DNA from: Actinomycetes bacterium
GTDB taxonomy: Bacteria; Actinomycetota; CALGFH01
DNA length: 64,000 bases
Direction of reading: 5' to 3'
Assembly (NCBI GenBank): GCA_036000965.1
Contig: DASYUT010000053.1
Coordinates: 23,706 to 87,705, forward strand
In this document: positions 37,674 to 46,120 of the stretch, one piece after another
Layout: each line of letters starts with the position of its first letter
How positions within the stretch are numbered: the stretch's first letter is position 1
Made by a program: the position numbers and the translations under genes
The notes under the pieces: model-generated
Database searches by the model: none
Told to the model about the DNA's origin: nothing
What the model saw: the letters and a program-made list of their open reading frames with translations, nothing else

Positions 37674-38906
37674 TCATGCCCGACTTGGCGGCGTGAGCTG
37701 TGCGGCGCGGGACTCGAGATAGCGCTGCTCGGGGACGCTGAGTGTGCGGCGTGCGGCCAGGCGGTAGCAGGCGCGTGCCGCCTCCTGGTCACCTGCGAGA
37801 TCGAGCAGGTGCGCGCGGACGGCGTGGACCCGGTGGTGCCCGGCGAGCGCGGGGTCGGCCTCCGCCGCGGCCAGCCGCCGCAGACCGGCCTGGGGGCCGT
37901 GGACCATGGCCACGGCGACGATGCGGCCCAGGGTGACCATCGGTCCGGAGGCGATGCTACCCAGCAGCTCATACAGTCCGAGGATCTGCCGCCAGTCGGT
38001 GTCCTCGAAGCGGGCCGCCTCGTCGTGCACCGCGGCGATCGCGGCCTGCAGCTGGTAGGGGCCGATCGGCGCGCTGGCCAGCGTCTCGGTGATCAGCGTG
38101 ACCCCCTCGGCGATGGTCTGGGCGTCCCAAAGGCTGCGGTCCTGCTCCGCCAGCGGGACCAGGGCGCCGTCTGGGCGGGTCCGCGCCGGGCGGCGGGCGT
38201 CGGTCAGCAGCATCAGCGCCAGCAGCCCCGCGACCTCGCCGTCTTCGGGCAGGCGGGTGCGGAGCTGCCGGGTCAGGCGGATCGCCTCGCCGGTGAGCTC
38301 GACGCGGTGCAGCGCAGACCCGGAGCTGGCGGTGTAGCCCTCGTTGAAGATCAGATACAGCACCTGCAGCACCGCCGCGATCCGCTCGGAACGTTCGGCC
38401 TGCGGGGGCAGCCGGAACTCGGCGCCGCTGGTTCTGATCCGCTGTTTCGCGCGGCTGATGCGCTGGGCCACGGTCGCCTCCGGGACCAGCAACGCGCGGG
38501 CGATCTCCGCGGTGCGCAGCCCGCCGACGGCGCGCAGGGTCAGCGCCACCTGGGAGACCTGGGTGAGTGACGGGTGGCAGCACAGCAGCAGCAGGGTGAG
38601 CGTGTCGTCGACGGCGGGTACGGGCTCGGGGTCCGGCGGTGCCAGCAAGGCGGCGGCCTGCTCACGGCGTCGGCGGGCCGCCTCGTTGCGCCACAGCTCG
38701 GTCCGCCGGCGGGAGGAGACCGTGATCAACCAACCCTTCGGGTTGCCCGGCACACCCTCGGTCGGCCACTGCACCGCGGCCGCCAGCAGGGCCTCTTGCA
38801 CCGCGTCCTCGCAGGTGTCAAAGCCGCCGTAGCGCCGGACGAGGGCGCCAAGGACACCCGGCGCCAGTTCCCGCAGCAGGCCCTCGACCTCCGTCGCGGT
38901 GCTCAC
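37674..38906 (-). CDS. ECF42-type RNA polymerase sigma factor with C-terminal extension
   Basis: 410 residues from GTG 38906, which overlaps the stop of the DGPF gene. Sigma region 2 (RYGGFDTCEDAVQEALLAA) and region 4 (GLRTAEIARALLVPEATVAQ) are followed by a long helical extension beginning LQVLYLIFNEGYTASSG. This extension is the mark of ECF42, whose activity is set by the C-terminal part rather than an anti-sigma factor. Partnered DGPF and RibD-like genes complete the standard ECF42 neighbourhood. Confidence 0.92.
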   Translation of the reverse strand: MSTATEVEGLLRELAPGVLGALVRRYGGFDTCEDAVQEALLAAAVQWPTEGVPGNPKGWLITVSSRRRTELWRNEAARRRREQAAALLAPPDPEPVPAVDDTLTLLLLCCHPSLTQVSQVALTLRAVGGLRTAEIARALLVPEATVAQRISRAKQRIRTSGAEFRLPPQAERSERIAAVLQVLYLIFNEGYTASSGSALHRVELTGEAIRLTRQLRTRLPEDGEVAGLLALMLLTDARRPARTRPDGALVPLAEQDRSLWDAQTIAEGVTLITETLASAPIGPYQLQAAIAAVHDEAARFEDTDWRQILGLYELLGSIASGPMVTLGRIVAVAMVHGPQAGLRRLAAAEADPALAGHHRVHAVRAHLLDLAGDQEAARACYRLAARRTLSVPEQRYLESRAAQLTPPSRA

Positions 38907-39280
38907 ATGTCCAGCCCGAGCCCGTTGAGGTCCAGGACCGGCCGCACCTCGACCAGGCCGTAGGCGGCCTCCGGGACCCGCGCGGCGTGCTCGACCGCAC
39001 GGTCGAGGCCCTCGCACTCGATGAGGTAGAAGCCGGCCAGGTGCTCCTTGGCCTCGGCGAACGGCCCGTCGGTGGTCATCGTGCGGCCCGCGCGCACCGA
39101 CACGCGCGTTGCCAGCGACGGATCGGCCAGGGCCTCGGCCACGATCAGCTCCCCTGATGCGGCGAGGTCCTCGTTGAGGGCGGCATACCGCTGCAGGCCC
39201 TCGGCGCGCTGGGCGTCGGAGAGCCCCTCCCAGACCGCCCTGGACGCCGGGTTGCTGTAGATCAGGATCAGGTACTTCAC
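38903..39280 (-). CDS. YCII-related DGPF protein, ECF42 partner
   Basis: 125 residues from GTG 39280 with GGAGG upstream. The name-giving motif is in TTDGPFAEAKEHLAGFYLIE near residue 68. DGPF proteins accompany ECF42 sigma factors in actinobacteria; some YCII relatives act as small metabolite-processing enzymes. Its stop overlaps the sigma gene start, so both are made together. Confidence 0.92.
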   Translation of the reverse strand: MKYLILIYSNPASRAVWEGLSDAQRAEGLQRYAALNEDLAASGELIVAEALADPSLATRVSVRAGRTMTTDGPFAEAKEHLAGFYLIECEGLDRAVEHAARVPEAAYGLVEVRPVLDLNGLGLDM

Positions 39281-39319
39281 GCTGCCTCCACGGGGTCGGG
39301 GACATTCTCTCACCCGGGA

Positions 39320-39346
39320 TGTCGAGACCGGTTCCGCAGCTTCGAC
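39320..39346 (+). promoter_or_regulatory. Putative ECF42-dependent promoter (TGTCGA-N17-CGAC)
   Basis: TGTCGA at 39320-39325 and CGAC at 39343-39346 match the reported ECF42 promoter (TGTCGA -35; CGA/TC -10). The element is nearly symmetric: the opposite strand reads CGTCGA-N17-CGAC, so it could serve both the RibD-like gene and the DGPF-sigma pair. Confidence 0.65.
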
Positions 39347-39396
39347 GTCCCCCATGAGCGGCGCCCGCAAGGGGTGCCGGAGCCAAGGAGAGCACC

Positions 39397-39450
39397 ATGG
39401 ACGGACCGGATCCGCGCCCAGAGCAACGCTTGCTCTTCCCGAGGAGGTAA
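39397..39450 (+). CDS. 17-codon upstream ORF ending 2 bases before the RibD-like gene
   Basis: ATG 39397 has AAGGAG six bases upstream. The frame (MDGPDPRPEQRLLFPRR) ends in TAA at 39448, and its final AGG AGG codons double as the ribosome site of the next gene. This geometry favours coupled translation. Function as a leader peptide is inferred. Confidence 0.4.
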   Translation: MDGPDPRPEQRLLFPRR

Positions 39451-39452
39451 CG

Positions 39453-40001
39453 ATGCGCAAGATCGTCGCGGGGCTGTGCATCTCGCTGGACGGCGTGGTG
39501 GAGTCGCCCGACAAGTGGGGCTTCCCGTACTTCAACGACGAGATGTATGACGTGATGAGCGCCGGAGTCGCGCAGGCCGACGCCGTGCTGCTGGGCCGGC
39601 GCACCTACCGGCAGTTCGCCGCGTTGTGGCCCAGCCAGGGCAGCGACGTGCCGATGGCCGACTTCCTGAACAACTCGCCCAAGTACGTGGTGTCGGCCAC
39701 CCTGGGCACCCTCGAGTGGGCCAACTCCAGCCTGGTCACCGGCGACCTCGCCGTGGAGCTCACCAAGCTCAAGCAGCAGCCCGGCAAGAACATCCAGATC
39801 CCCGGCAGCCCCACGCTGGTGCGGTCGCTGCTGCGCGACGGCCTGCTCGACGAGCTGCAGCTCATGGTCTGCCCGATCGTGGTCGGCTCCGGGATGCGCC
39901 TGTTCGACCAGACGACCGACCACCTGGGCCTCGAGCTCGTCGAGTCCAGGCCGTTCAGCACCGGCGTGGTGGGCGTGGGGTACCGGCCGGCCAGCGCGTA
40001 G
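39453..40001 (+). CDS. Dihydrofolate reductase-like/RibD C-terminal domain protein
   Basis: 182 residues from ATG 39453 with AGGAGG upstream; an in-frame ATG at 39354 lacks a good site. RibD/DHFR-fold motifs: VAGLCISLDGVVESPD, ADAVLLGRRTYRQFAALW and the C-terminal IVVGSGMRLFDQ. This subgroup is small NADPH-binding reductases of unknown substrate. Divergent from the DGPF-ECF42 genes and downstream of an ECF42-like promoter, so likely a target of that sigma factor. Confidence 0.88.
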   Translation: MRKIVAGLCISLDGVVESPDKWGFPYFNDEMYDVMSAGVAQADAVLLGRRTYRQFAALWPSQGSDVPMADFLNNSPKYVVSATLGTLEWANSSLVTGDLAVELTKLKQQPGKNIQIPGSPTLVRSLLRDGLLDELQLMVCPIVVGSGMRLFDQTTDHLGLELVESRPFSTGVVGVGYRPASA

Positions 40002-40089
40002 CACGCCCTGGCCGGGCCCGGCCCGGGCACCACCCGATGCGGCGTCCGCCCGGGCCCGGTCCACACAACCGACACCGACATGCGGCAAC

Positions 40090-40140
40090 GGGGACGGGCG
40101 GTGGGGACGGGCGGTGGGGACGGCAGGGGACGGGCGGGGG
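40090..40140. repeat. GGGGACGGGCGGT minisatellite
   Basis: 13-bp units start at 40090 and 40103, followed by two shortened, diverged units. It lies in the 225-bp gap before the oxidoreductase gene; nothing else was recognised there. Confidence 0.75.
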
Positions 40141-40226
40141 GTGCGGCTCGCGCGTGGCGCCCGCACGCGGTCACGCGGTACAACCACGGGCGACGGCACG
40201 GGCGGAGGGGAGCGTGGGGGGGCGGC

Positions 40227-41279
40227 GTGGCAGGCGGACGCGAGGTCGGGGTGGGGCTGGTCGGCTACGGGTTGGCCGGGTCGATCCTGCACGCGCCCCT
40301 GGTCGGCGCGGAGCCGCGCCTGCGCCTGGTGGCGGTCGCCTCCAGGCGTCCGGACCGGGTCCACCAGGACCTGCCCGCGGTCCGGGTGGTGGCGACACCG
40401 TCCCAGCTGCTGGCCGACCCCGGCGTCGAGCTGGTCGTGGTCGCCGCGCCCAACACCGCCCACTACGACCTCGCCCGCGAGGCGCTGGCCGCGGGCAGGC
40501 ACGTCGTGGTCGACAAGCCGTTCGTCATCCGCTCGGCCGAGGCCGACAAGCTGATCCGGCTGGCCGGCCAGCAGGGTCTGGTGCTCAGCGTGTTCCACAA
40601 CCGGCGCTGGGACGACGACTTCCGCACCGTCGAGCAGGTGGTCCGGGCCGGCCTGCTCGGGCGGGTCGCCAGCTACGCCGCCAGCTACAACCGGTTCCTC
40701 CCGGACCCGGCCCGCGGCTGGCGCGAGCAGCCCGGGCCCGGGTCCGGGGTCCTGTACGACCTCGGGTCGCACCTGATCGACCAGGCGCTGCACCTGTTCG
40801 GACCTCCGGCCACGGTCATGGCTGACGTGCGGGCCCAGCGCCCGGCCGCCACCGCCGACGACTACCTCCACCTGGTGCTCGGCTACGGCGCGCTGCGGGT
40901 GATCCTGCACGCCGGCTCGCTGGTACGGGCCACCGGGCCCCGCTTCGAGGTCCACGGCGACCGCGGGTCCTTCGTCAAGCACGGCATCGACGGCCAGGAG
41001 GAGGCTCTGCGCTTCGGGCGCCGCCCGGGCGACCCGGGCTGGGGGCGCGACCGCGAGGACCGGTACGGCACCCTGACCGCCGACGTCGGCGGCCTCCGGC
41101 TGGTGGCCCGGGTGGAGACCCTCCCCGGGTCGTACGAGGCGTACTACGCCGGGATCGCCGGCGCGATCCTGGACGGCGGCCCGGTGCCGGTCCCCGCAGA
41201 GGAGGCCGCCGCCACCATCCGGGTGATCGAGGCCGCGATGGTCTCGAGCAGCGACGGGCGCGTCGTCGAGCTCGGCTGA
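40227..41279 (+). CDS. Gfo/Idh/MocA-family oxidoreductase
   Basis: 350 residues from GTG 40227 (upstream in-frame starts lack ribosome sites). The NAD(P) fold VGLVGYGLAGSILHAPL is at the N-terminus, VVVDKPFVI near residue 91 carries the conserved EKP-like lysine (here DKP), and GVLYDLGSHLIDQALHLFG near 173 is the GxxxDxGxHxxD substrate block. It is similar to the YdgJ/Gal80-like subgroup that oxidises sugar or inositol derivatives. No sugar transporter is adjacent. Confidence 0.9.
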   Translation: MAGGREVGVGLVGYGLAGSILHAPLVGAEPRLRLVAVASRRPDRVHQDLPAVRVVATPSQLLADPGVELVVVAAPNTAHYDLAREALAAGRHVVVDKPFVIRSAEADKLIRLAGQQGLVLSVFHNRRWDDDFRTVEQVVRAGLLGRVASYAASYNRFLPDPARGWREQPGPGSGVLYDLGSHLIDQALHLFGPPATVMADVRAQRPAATADDYLHLVLGYGALRVILHAGSLVRATGPRFEVHGDRGSFVKHGIDGQEEALRFGRRPGDPGWGRDREDRYGTLTADVGGLRLVARVETLPGSYEAYYAGIAGAILDGGPVPVPAEEAAATIRVIEAAMVSSSDGRVVELG

Positions 41280-41449
41280 GCAGCGTCATGCCAGCCTTTC
41301 GGGACACCAGGTGGCATGGCCGAACGGCCTCGTGGCCCCTCACCTACGGGCCCGACCTGCCGGCCCGGCCCGGCGGCCACGGCGGCAGCTCGGGGCCGGG
41401 CCGGCCAGCCAGCCAGCCGGGGCCCGGGGCCCGGGGCCCGGACTGGAGG

Positions 41450-41812
41450 TCAGGCTGCGGTGACCACGACCTTGCCAGTCATGCCCGGGTGCAGGGTGCA
41501 GCGGTAGTCGTAGGTGCCGGGCTGGTCGAAGGCGTGGGCGTAGGTGCCCTTGGCCTTGGGCTTGCCGGAGTCCAGGCCTGCGCCCTTGACGTCGTGGGGC
41601 ACCTGGCCGTCCTCGAACGTCCAGGTGACGGTGGTGCCGGCCGGCACCTGGACCGCCCGCGGGGTGAACGTGTTCTGCTTGGCGGCCACCCTGGTCACGC
41701 CGTTGACCGGCTGGGCGTCCGTGCCGCCCCCGCCGCCTGCACAGCCGGCGAGCAGCACCAGCCCGAGCGCGGGCAGGAGCAGCCGGGTCGCGGTGCGCGC
41801 CACGGGCCTCAC
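41450..41812 (-). CDS. Cupredoxin-domain lipoprotein (plastocyanin-like)
   Basis: 120 residues from GTG 41812, overlapping the hemerythrin stop (GTGA). The lipobox LLLPALGLVLLAGC places a lipid-anchored Cys at about residue 22. Type 1 copper ligands are present: His in GQVPHDVKG and Cys/His/Met in YRCTLHPGMTG. It should carry electrons or copper on the outer face of the membrane. Coupling to a hemerythrin suggests linked roles in metal, oxygen or NO handling. Confidence 0.88.
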   Translation of the reverse strand: MRPVARTATRLLLPALGLVLLAGCAGGGGGTDAQPVNGVTRVAAKQNTFTPRAVQVPAGTTVTWTFEDGQVPHDVKGAGLDSGKPKAKGTYAHAFDQPGTYDYRCTLHPGMTGKVVVTAA

Positions 41813-42252
41813 CGTCCCACGAGCTGCCCGACCCGCTCGGCCAGCTCGCCGCCGAGCCGCTCGCGCTGCTCGGCGTCCAGCCGCCGGCGCAGCTCCGGGA
41901 CCAGGAACAGCTCCTGGTCGCGGGCGTGCTGGCGGAACAGCTCCAGCAGCAGCCGCACCTTGGCGTCGTAGCGGTGGTCGCCCGGGACCATGCCGCCAAG
42001 CTCGATCAGCAGCAGGTCCAGCAAGTGGGCCTGCTCGAGCTGGCGCTCGATCTCGGCGTCGTGGCGGCCGGTCTGCTCGCGCAGGGCCGGGTAGAGCAGG
42101 TCCTGCTCGAGCGCGGCGTGGGCGGCCAGGGCGTCGGCGATGGCGCGCACCGCCAGGTACTGGCGGCGGCGGCTGCCCTCGGCCTGGTCGTAGGTTGCGA
42201 AGGCGCGTTCCACGCCGCTGTGGGTGTCGACGATCATGCTGGTCGCGTCCAT
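41809..42252 (-). CDS. Hemerythrin (HHE) domain protein
   Basis: 147 residues from ATG 42252 with GAGGAGG upstream. A four-helix bundle with diiron ligands: HSGVERAF, HAALEQDLLYPALRE and ELFRQHARDQELFLVPELR. Bacterial HHE proteins bind O2, iron or NO and aid oxidative stress or iron repair. It is translationally coupled to the cupredoxin lipoprotein. Confidence 0.9.
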   Translation of the reverse strand: MDATSMIVDTHSGVERAFATYDQAEGSRRRQYLAVRAIADALAAHAALEQDLLYPALREQTGRHDAEIERQLEQAHLLDLLLIELGGMVPGDHRYDAKVRLLLELFRQHARDQELFLVPELRRRLDAEQRERLGGELAERVGQLVGR

Positions 42253-42493
42253 GAGAGCCTCCTCGTGCTGCCGTCGCCGGTGCGGCACCCCCGGGTCGGG
42301 CGGGCCGCGGCGAGGCTGCACCCATGGTGGCTGGCCGGCCGCCGCACGTCGTCGGCCGGCAGGCGGCTCCGTGGCTACGCTTTCTGCGGCAGCCACCCCC
42401 GGGCCGCGCTACCGCACCCGCGGTAGGCGGCTCAGCCGAGGTGTGCGACGTGGCGGGGCCGCGGCCCGGGCCCGTCGCCCGGCCGGGCTCGGC

Positions 42494-43234
42494 TCAGTCC
42501 AGCCAGCCCGGGCGGACCAGTCCAGACTCGTAGGCGAGCACGACCAGCTGGGCCCGGTCGCGGGCGCCCAGCTTCACCATCGCCCGGCTCACGTGGGTCT
42601 TGGCCGTGGCCGGGCTCACCACCAGCCGCTCGGCGATCTCGTCGTTGGACAGCCCGGCCGCTACCAGCCCCATGACCTCGCGCTCCCGGTCGGTCAGGGC
42701 GTCGAACCCGGGCGAGCGCGGGGGCTCCTTGGCCCGGGCGGCGAACTCCGCGATCAGCCGCCGGGTGACCCCCGGCGACAGCAGCGCGTCGCCCCGGGCG
42801 GCGGCCCGCACCCCGCGGATCAGGTCGGCCGGCTCGGTGTCCTTGACCAGGAAGCCGCTCGCGCCGGCGCGGATCGCCTCGAAGACGTACTCGTCCAGCT
42901 CGAAGGTGGTGAGGATGACGATCCTGACCCGGTCGAGCCGCTCGTCGGCCGCGATCATCCGGGTCGCGGCCAGGCCGTCGAGCCCCGGCATGCGGATGTC
43001 CATCAGCACCACGTCGGGCACCAGCGCCGACGCCAGCCCCACCGCCTCCTCGCCGTCGCCGGCCTCGCCGACCACCTCGATGCCCGCCTCGGCGTCGAGC
43101 AGGGCCCGGAACCCGGAGCGGACCAGCACCTGGTCGTCGACGAGCAGGACCCGGACCACCGGGGCGCCCCCTCGGGCGTCCCCGGACCGCTCGGGAACGG
43201 CCGGGCCGGCCGGGGCGCCTCCCGCAGCGCTCAC
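42494..43234 (-). CDS. NarL/FixJ-family response regulator
   Basis: 246 residues. The receiver domain VRVLLVDDQVLVRSGF follows about 26 variable residues; phospho-acceptor Asp is in DVVLMDIRMPGLDG (about residue 77) and the conserved Lys in GFLVKDTEPADL. The C-terminal LuxR HTH reads LTDREREVMGLVAAGLSNDE. The ATG overlaps the kinase stop (ATGA), so this is its cognate regulator. Confidence 0.94.
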   Translation of the reverse strand: MSAAGGAPAGPAVPERSGDARGGAPVVRVLLVDDQVLVRSGFRALLDAEAGIEVVGEAGDGEEAVGLASALVPDVVLMDIRMPGLDGLAATRMIAADERLDRVRIVILTTFELDEYVFEAIRAGASGFLVKDTEPADLIRGVRAAARGDALLSPGVTRRLIAEFAARAKEPPRSPGFDALTDREREVMGLVAAGLSNDEIAERLVVSPATAKTHVSRAMVKLGARDRAQLVVLAYESGLVRPGWLD

Positions 43235-44430
43235 ATGGCACCGTCCAGGGGGAGCCGGGCCAGCACCCGGAAGCCGCCCCGGCCGGGACGCGGCCCGGCC
43301 TTGAGCTCGCCGCCGAGGGCGGCAGCACGCTCGCGCATGCCGAGGATGCCGCTGCCACCCGGGGCGAGATCGCCGGGCGTGCCCCGGCCGTCGTCGTCGA
43401 CCTGCACGGTGAGGTCGCCATCACCGTAGGTCACCTGGACGGTGGCGGTGGCCGGCCCGGCGTGGCGGGCCACGTTGGTCAGTGCCTCCTGCACGATCCG
43501 GTAGGCGGCCAGGTCGACGCCGGCGGGCAGCGGCCGGGGCGCGCCGGCGACCCGCGTGCGCACCTCGAGCCCGGCCACCGCGACCCGGGCGGCCAGGTCG
43601 TCCAGGCGGGCCAGGCTCGGCGCGGGGGAGCGGGGCAGCTCCTCGTCGACTCCGCGCAGCGCACCGAGGGTGGCGCGCACCTCGCGCAGCGCGTCCTTGC
43701 TGGCCTGCTTGATCGCGACCAGCGCGGTGCGGGCCTGCTCGGGCCGCTCGTCGATCAGGTGCAGGGCGACCCCGGACTGCACGTTGATCAGGGAGATGTT
43801 GTGGGCGAGCACGTCGTGCAGCTCGCGGGCGATGCGCAGCCGCTCCTCGCTGGCCCGGCGCCGCGCCTCCTCCTCCCGGGTCCGCTCGGCCTCCACGGCC
43901 CGCTGCTCGGTCGCGCGGAGGTAGGCGCGGCGCACCCGGAGGACCTCGGCCCCGGTGCCCACCACCAGCAGCCAGGCGGCCAGGCCGGCGGCCGGGACCA
44001 GGCCGGGTGCCGGCTCATCGCCGAGCAGCGGGCCGAGCCACAGGAACGACACCCATCCGGCGGCCAGGGACAGCCAGCCGACCAGCCGGTGACCGGCCAG
44101 CACCGCGGTGACGAACGCGAGGATCAGGGCGAGGAAGACCGGCCCTTGCGGGTAGTCCAGGAGCGAGTAGAGCAAGGTGGCCGCGAACACCACGGCAAGC
44201 ACGGCCACCGGGGCGCGGCGCCGGGCCAGGGTCGCGGCCGGCCCCGCTGCGAGGAGCGCATAGCCCAGCGCGTCGAGTGGCCTCTGGGTGGGCTGGTTGT
44301 GCGCCGCGAAGGACGTGCCCACGAGCTGGACCACGCCGATCACCAGGGCGATGGCCAGGTCGCCCGGCCAGCCCTCGAGCAGCCGCGGCCAGCCGGCCAG
44401 CGGCCGCCTCGGGGCGTGGCTCGTGCTCAT
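43231..44430 (-). CDS. NarX/LiaS-type membrane sensor histidine kinase
   Basis: 399 residues from ATG 44430, preferred because TACCGT lies six bases upstream. About five membrane spans occupy residues 25-170, then HisKA_3 with RIARELHDVLAHNISLINVQ (acceptor His) and a HATPase with YRIVQEALTNVARHAG and DDDGRGTPG. No large extracytoplasmic loop, so the sensor is probably intramembrane. It phosphorylates the overlapping NarL-type regulator. Confidence 0.93.
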   Translation of the reverse strand: MSTSHAPRRPLAGWPRLLEGWPGDLAIALVIGVVQLVGTSFAAHNQPTQRPLDALGYALLAAGPAATLARRRAPVAVLAVVFAATLLYSLLDYPQGPVFLALILAFVTAVLAGHRLVGWLSLAAGWVSFLWLGPLLGDEPAPGLVPAAGLAAWLLVVGTGAEVLRVRRAYLRATEQRAVEAERTREEEARRRASEERLRIARELHDVLAHNISLINVQSGVALHLIDERPEQARTALVAIKQASKDALREVRATLGALRGVDEELPRSPAPSLARLDDLAARVAVAGLEVRTRVAGAPRPLPAGVDLAAYRIVQEALTNVARHAGPATATVQVTYGDGDLTVQVDDDGRGTPGDLAPGGSGILGMRERAAALGGELKAGPRPGRGGFRVLARLPLDGAM

Positions 44431-44436
44431 GCAGGC

Positions 44437-44442
44437 ACGGTA
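44437..44442 (-). promoter_or_regulatory. Putative -10 box (TACCGT) for leaderless kinase-regulator operon
   Basis: Minus-strand TACCGT, six bases before ATG 44430. A longer frame starting at 44466 would place this box inside the coding sequence, so the start at 44430 is preferred. Confidence 0.45.
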
Positions 44443-44636
44443 GGCCATCAGGCGGGTTCGCGTCATCGGTCGCGGGCGGTTGGCGCCCGTACGACGGTGG
44501 GCGTAGCCGGGCGGTCCGCGCCTGCGTCCCACGGCGCAGCGCGGAAGCCTCCGCCCACCCGACGACGGCAGCCGGGTCGCGCGGCAGCATCGCAGGCGAG
44601 ACAGCTATCCTCCCCGTTCGACGCCAGGAGGTATCC

Positions 44637-45020
44637 GTGAGAACCGCCACGACCATCGTCCGGACGCTCATACGGCTCACCGGGCTCGTGCAGATCGTGC
44701 TGGGCGTGCTGTTCTGGACAGGCAACGCCCGCGGCCTGATCCCGCTCCACATGCTGGTCGGGTTCGTGCTCGTGCTCTCGCTGTGGGTCATGGCCGCCCT
44801 GGCCGCCCGGGCCGGCGTGCAGCCCGGCCTGGTCGCCCTGGCCGCGGTCTGGGGCCTGGTCGTGCCGGTCCTCGGGCTCGCCCAGGACCGGCTGCTGCCC
44901 GGCTCGGCGCACTGGCTGATCCAGGTCCTGCACCTGCTGGTCGGCCTGGCAGCCATCGGCCAGGGCGAATCCCTGGCCGCCCGCATCCTGCGCCGCCCGG
45001 TACCCTCCCCGCAGCCGTGA
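44637..45020 (+). CDS. Small four-span membrane protein
   Basis: 127 residues from GTG 44637 with CAGGAGG six bases upstream and TATCCT about 30 bases before that. Four membrane helices, with a histidine in the second (GLIPLHMLVGFVLVLSLWVM) and another in the last (HWLIQVLHLLVGLAAIGQG), a pattern seen in small b-type-heme-like membrane proteins. No firm family. It is divergent from the kinase operon. Confidence 0.65.
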   Translation: MRTATTIVRTLIRLTGLVQIVLGVLFWTGNARGLIPLHMLVGFVLVLSLWVMAALAARAGVQPGLVALAAVWGLVVPVLGLAQDRLLPGSAHWLIQVLHLLVGLAAIGQGESLAARILRRPVPSPQP

Positions 45021-45137
45021 CCGATCACCCCCTGTCCACACCCTCCGCGACATGACACCCTGAGTTCCTCACAGACGGCCCGCCGCGCACCCGGTCCGCG
45101 CCGGGACCGTCCAGGGATCGGCGCGGGGAGGGACGCC

Positions 45138-46106
45138 ATGGAGCTGACCCAGGACAAGGCCCTCTGGCTCTACGACCGGATGGTGCGCATCCGGGCTTTC
45201 GAGGAACGGGTGGCGAAGCTGTTCGCCGACGGCAAGATCCCCGGGTTCGTGCACCTGTACGCCGGCGAGGAGGCGGTCGCGGTCGGGGTCTGCGCCCACC
45301 TGGAGGACCAGGACTTCATCACCTCCACTCACCGCGGGCACGGGCACTGCATCGCCAAGGGCGTCGAGCTCGGCCCGATGATGGCCGAGCTGTTCGGCCG
45401 GGTGGACGGCTCCTGCAAGGGCAAGGGCGGCTCGATGCACATCGCCGACGTGTCCCGCGGGATGCTGGGCGCCAACGGGATCGTCGGGGGCGGCCCGCCG
45501 CTGGCCTGCGGTGCGGGCCTGACCGCCAAGCGCAAGGGCACCGGCGCGGTGTGCGCCTGCTTCTTCGGCGACGGCGCCGCCGAGCAGGGCACCACCCACG
45601 AGGGCATGAACCTGGCCGCGATCTGGAAGCTGCCGGTGATCTTCGTGGCCGAGAACAACGGCTTCGCGGAGTCGACCCCGGTCGGTTACCACTGCGCCGC
45701 GTCGACCATCGCCGACCGCGCCGCCTCCTACAACATCCCCGGCATCTCGGTCGACGGCTACGACGTGATCGCCATGCACGAGGCGGCCGGGGAGGCGGTC
45801 GCCCGCGCCCGCCGGGGCGACGGCCCCAGCCTGATCGAGGCCAAGACCTGGCGGTACTTCGGGCACTTCGAGGGCGACCAGGTCACCTACCGGACCGCCG
45901 AGCAGTCCGCCGCCTACCGCGAGCACGACCCGCTCACCTGGTTCGCCAGGCAGGCGGTCGACCGCGGCCTGCTCACCGCCGAGGAGGTCGAGCAGCGGGA
46001 CCGGGCCGCCGAGGCCGCCGTCGACGAGGCGATCGAGTTCGCCGATCGGAGCCCGCTGCCGGCTCCCGAGGAGGCACTGACCGACGTCTACGTCTCCTAC
46101 CGATAG
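45138..46106 (+). CDS. acoA: Acetoin dehydrogenase E1 component, alpha subunit (TPP-dependent)
   Basis: 322 residues from ATG 45138 with GGGGAGGGACGCC before it. TPP site: FFGDGAAEQGTTHEGMNLA (GDG motif) through VAENNGFAESTPV near residue 155-182. GFVHLYAGEEAVAVG and STHRGHGHCIAKG are shared with pyruvate/acetoin E1 alpha subunits. The presence of acoX downstream points to acetoin rather than pyruvate as substrate. It heads a tight five-gene operon. Confidence 0.9.
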   Translation: MELTQDKALWLYDRMVRIRAFEERVAKLFADGKIPGFVHLYAGEEAVAVGVCAHLEDQDFITSTHRGHGHCIAKGVELGPMMAELFGRVDGSCKGKGGSMHIADVSRGMLGANGIVGGGPPLACGAGLTAKRKGTGAVCACFFGDGAAEQGTTHEGMNLAAIWKLPVIFVAENNGFAESTPVGYHCAASTIADRAASYNIPGISVDGYDVIAMHEAAGEAVARARRGDGPSLIEAKTWRYFGHFEGDQVTYRTAEQSAAYREHDPLTWFARQAVDRGLLTAEEVEQRDRAAEAAVDEAIEFADRSPLPAPEEALTDVYVSYR

Positions 46107-46120
46107 GGAGGGAGCCCGCC

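Noticed and set aside
37674..40982. A 1102-codon open frame on the minus strand
   Set aside because: Only its last 410 codons (the ECF42 sigma factor) have coding character. The rest is antisense to the RibD-like and Gfo/Idh genes and lies open because of high GC.
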